Source of the DNA: Stramonita haemastoma
Lineage: Eukaryota > Mollusca > Gastropoda > Neogastropoda > Muricidae
Reading direction: 5' to 3'
DNA length: 17,500 nt
Assembly: GCA_030674155.1 (NCBI GenBank)
Contig: CM060318.1
Location: 77,412,680 to 77,430,179 of the forward strand
Shown here: positions 16,135-17,500 of the stretch, piece after piece
Layout of the letters: the number at the start of each line of letters is the position of its first letter
How positions within the stretch are numbered: the stretch's first letter is position 1
Position numbers and translations under genes: made by a program
The notes under the pieces: model-generated
Told to the model about the DNA's origin: nothing
Seen by the model: the letters and a program-made list of their open reading frames with translations, nothing else
Databases searched by the model: none

Positions 16135-16770
16135 CTCGTCAGAAGAGTACTAGAGGAAAGAATGGCAGAAAAACATTGAAAGAGACATAAGGAAAAGGAA
16201 AGGAAGGAGAAAAGGTAGAGGAAAAGGAAGGGACGTTGGATGAGGAAAGAGTAGGAGAAGGAGGGACGGGAGGAGATTTGACGACTTTGAAGAATTAATT
16301 AAAAAAGAATTTGAAGACAACATCGAAGAAGAACCTGAAGAAAAGTGTAAAGAAGAAGGATCGCAAAGAAGAAGAATGCAAAGAAGAAGAATGCAAAGAA
16401 GGAGAATGCAAAGAAGTAGAAAAATGCAAAGAAAACGAAGAAAGAGAAGAATGTGCAAAGAGGAAGACTACAGAGACGAAGAAGAATGCAAATAAGAATC
16501 AAAGAAGAATAATTCAAGGAGAATAATGCAAAGAAGAAGAAGAATACAAAGAAGAAAAAGAATCCCGAAGAAAAAACAGAATGCAAAGAAGAGACGAAGA
16601 ATGCAAGAATGCAAAGAAAAGAAGAAGATCGAGAAGAAGAAGAAAAGAAGAAGAAGAAGAAGAAGAAGAAGAAGAAGAAGAAGAAAAGAAGAAGAAGAGA
16701 AGAAGAAAAGAAGAACAACAACAACAAGAAAAAGAATGCGAAGAATGCGAAGTAGAAGAAGAAGAAGACT
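16135..16770 (+). repeat. purine island 5: GGAAAAGG then GAAGAATGCAAAG repeats
   Basis: An A/G-rich leader (16135-16310), including AAGGAAAAGGAAAGGAAGG, passes to AATTTGAAGACAAC. GAAGAATGCAAAGAAG units then run from about 16365, with a GAA run at about 16650-16700 and AACAACAACAACAAG at about 16715-16730. Open frames are repeat translations. Confidence 0.85.
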
Positions 16771-17055
16771 CCAGCGAGACTCTGAACCAAGATCTTGTAC
16801 GCAAAATCTCTCAGAACATCTTGTACACATCCAAACCAATCTTTCGTAAAAGAGTAGGGTAGCTGTGGTGAGGGGAAGAATGAAATGAACATACCCAGCA
16901 TGCACCCTGTGATCTAGTGAAGAACAGACTTCACCAGGTTCAACTTGTTCAAAGAATCATTGTCTGAAATGTTCAGGACAGTGCCGGGAGGATGCTGCCA
17001 GACGTTAGGTCAAGACATAGACAAGACAAACAACTAACCCTCCCATCCTCACGAT
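16771..17055. other. unique stretch, no gene recognised
   Basis: Non-repetitive sequence with a direct repeat of ATCTTGTAC (16791-16799 and 16819-16827). No coding frame is supported. Confidence 0.45.
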
Positions 17056-17056
17056 C

Positions 17057-17282
17057 ACGTGTGTGTATGTACACGTGTGTGTGTGCGTGCGTAAGTGAGT
17101 GAGTGCGTGCGTGCCTGCGTGTGCGCGTGCGTGCGTGTGCGCGTGTGTACATGCGTGTGTGCGTGTGTGTGTAAGTGTGTGTGTGCGTGAGTGTGTGTGC
17201 GCACGCACGCGCCTGCACGTGTGTGTTGTGTGTCTGTGTGTGTGCACGGGTGTGTGTCTGTACAAACATGCACATGCGCATG
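17057..17282. repeat. TG/CGTG tract
   Basis: TG mixed with CGTG, GCGTGCGTG and GTGAGTG words, like the tract at the left edge of the window. Confidence 0.9.
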
Positions 17283-17500
17283 CCCACCCACGAGTAACTG
17301 CGTAACTGCCTACTTAAAAAACGCGCACGTGTCGAGTTTTCATGAAAAAAACCCCAAACACATGATAAATCTTAAACAATTCAAAACAACTACTTCTAAC
17401 ACAGTCATGCTCTCCAAATTTAATTTTATCCTGGGGGGAAAGAAACACAGGAGGCAGGAGTTTTTCAACACGACACCGCTCGCCCGATCTGTCAAAGTAA
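17283..17500. other. unique right flank, no gene recognised
   Basis: Ordinary AT-rich sequence. Nothing supports a gene or element. Confidence 0.5.

Overview
This window looks like intergenic or intronic DNA from an animal nuclear genome. It has no bacterial-style gene packing, no convincing protein-coding gene and no CRISPR, phage or rRNA operon. Simple repeats make up an unusually large part of it: TG/CA, GA/CT, ACAG, GAA, TAG, CCA, GAGA and ACAGC runs. Transposable-element fossils lie between them. The mix of GACA-type tetranucleotides, long TG/CG tracts, a 5S-derived SINE and a TA-targeting transposon fits a marine invertebrate, perhaps a mollusc such as a gastropod. That assignment is inference from style, not from a marker gene. 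Nearly all long open frames (runs of Arg-Glu, Cys-Val, His-Thr, Lys-Lys, Ser-Leu, Tyr) are translations of simple repeats and are not annotated as genes.

Layout. Positions 1-1170 hold a TG-rich tract, a short unique stretch with a perfect hairpin, and a first purine island with GAAGAATGC-type repeats. Positions 1170-8450 hold four diverged copies of one composite repeat unit. Its best conserved block recurs at about 2240, 4146, 6100 and 8010, a spacing of 1906, 1954 and 1910 bases. Each unit runs: conserved head, ACAG-type repeat, TG or CA tract, conserved block, A-rich tail. A SINE-like element on the minus strand (5103-5420) sits at the junction of units 2 and 3. Positions 8460-11165 hold a second repeat neighbourhood: CCA tracts, three copies of another module (8699, 9479, 11046) and two long GAA/GAAGAATGC islands. 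A second SINE copy with an 8-base target-site duplication follows at 11187-11470.

Positions 11480-13455 hold unique AT-rich sequence, a CTTT tract, a GA/GACA tract facing a CTGT/CT tract in inverted orientation, and an unidentified minus-strand open frame. Positions 13457-14745 are a TAG microsatellite split by a 916-base TA-flanked DNA transposon (13568-14483). The transposon carries inverted termini, subterminal direct repeats and a frameshifted fragment of a pogo/Tigger-like DNA-binding domain. Positions 14897-17500 hold a pure TG tract, two more GAAGAATGC islands, an ACAGC pentanucleotide array, a final TG-rich tract and unique flanks.

Nothing here works as a gene pathway. The biological content is repeat dynamics: composite units duplicated in tandem, microsatellites growing inside them, and mobile elements inserted at their junctions or inside simple repeats.
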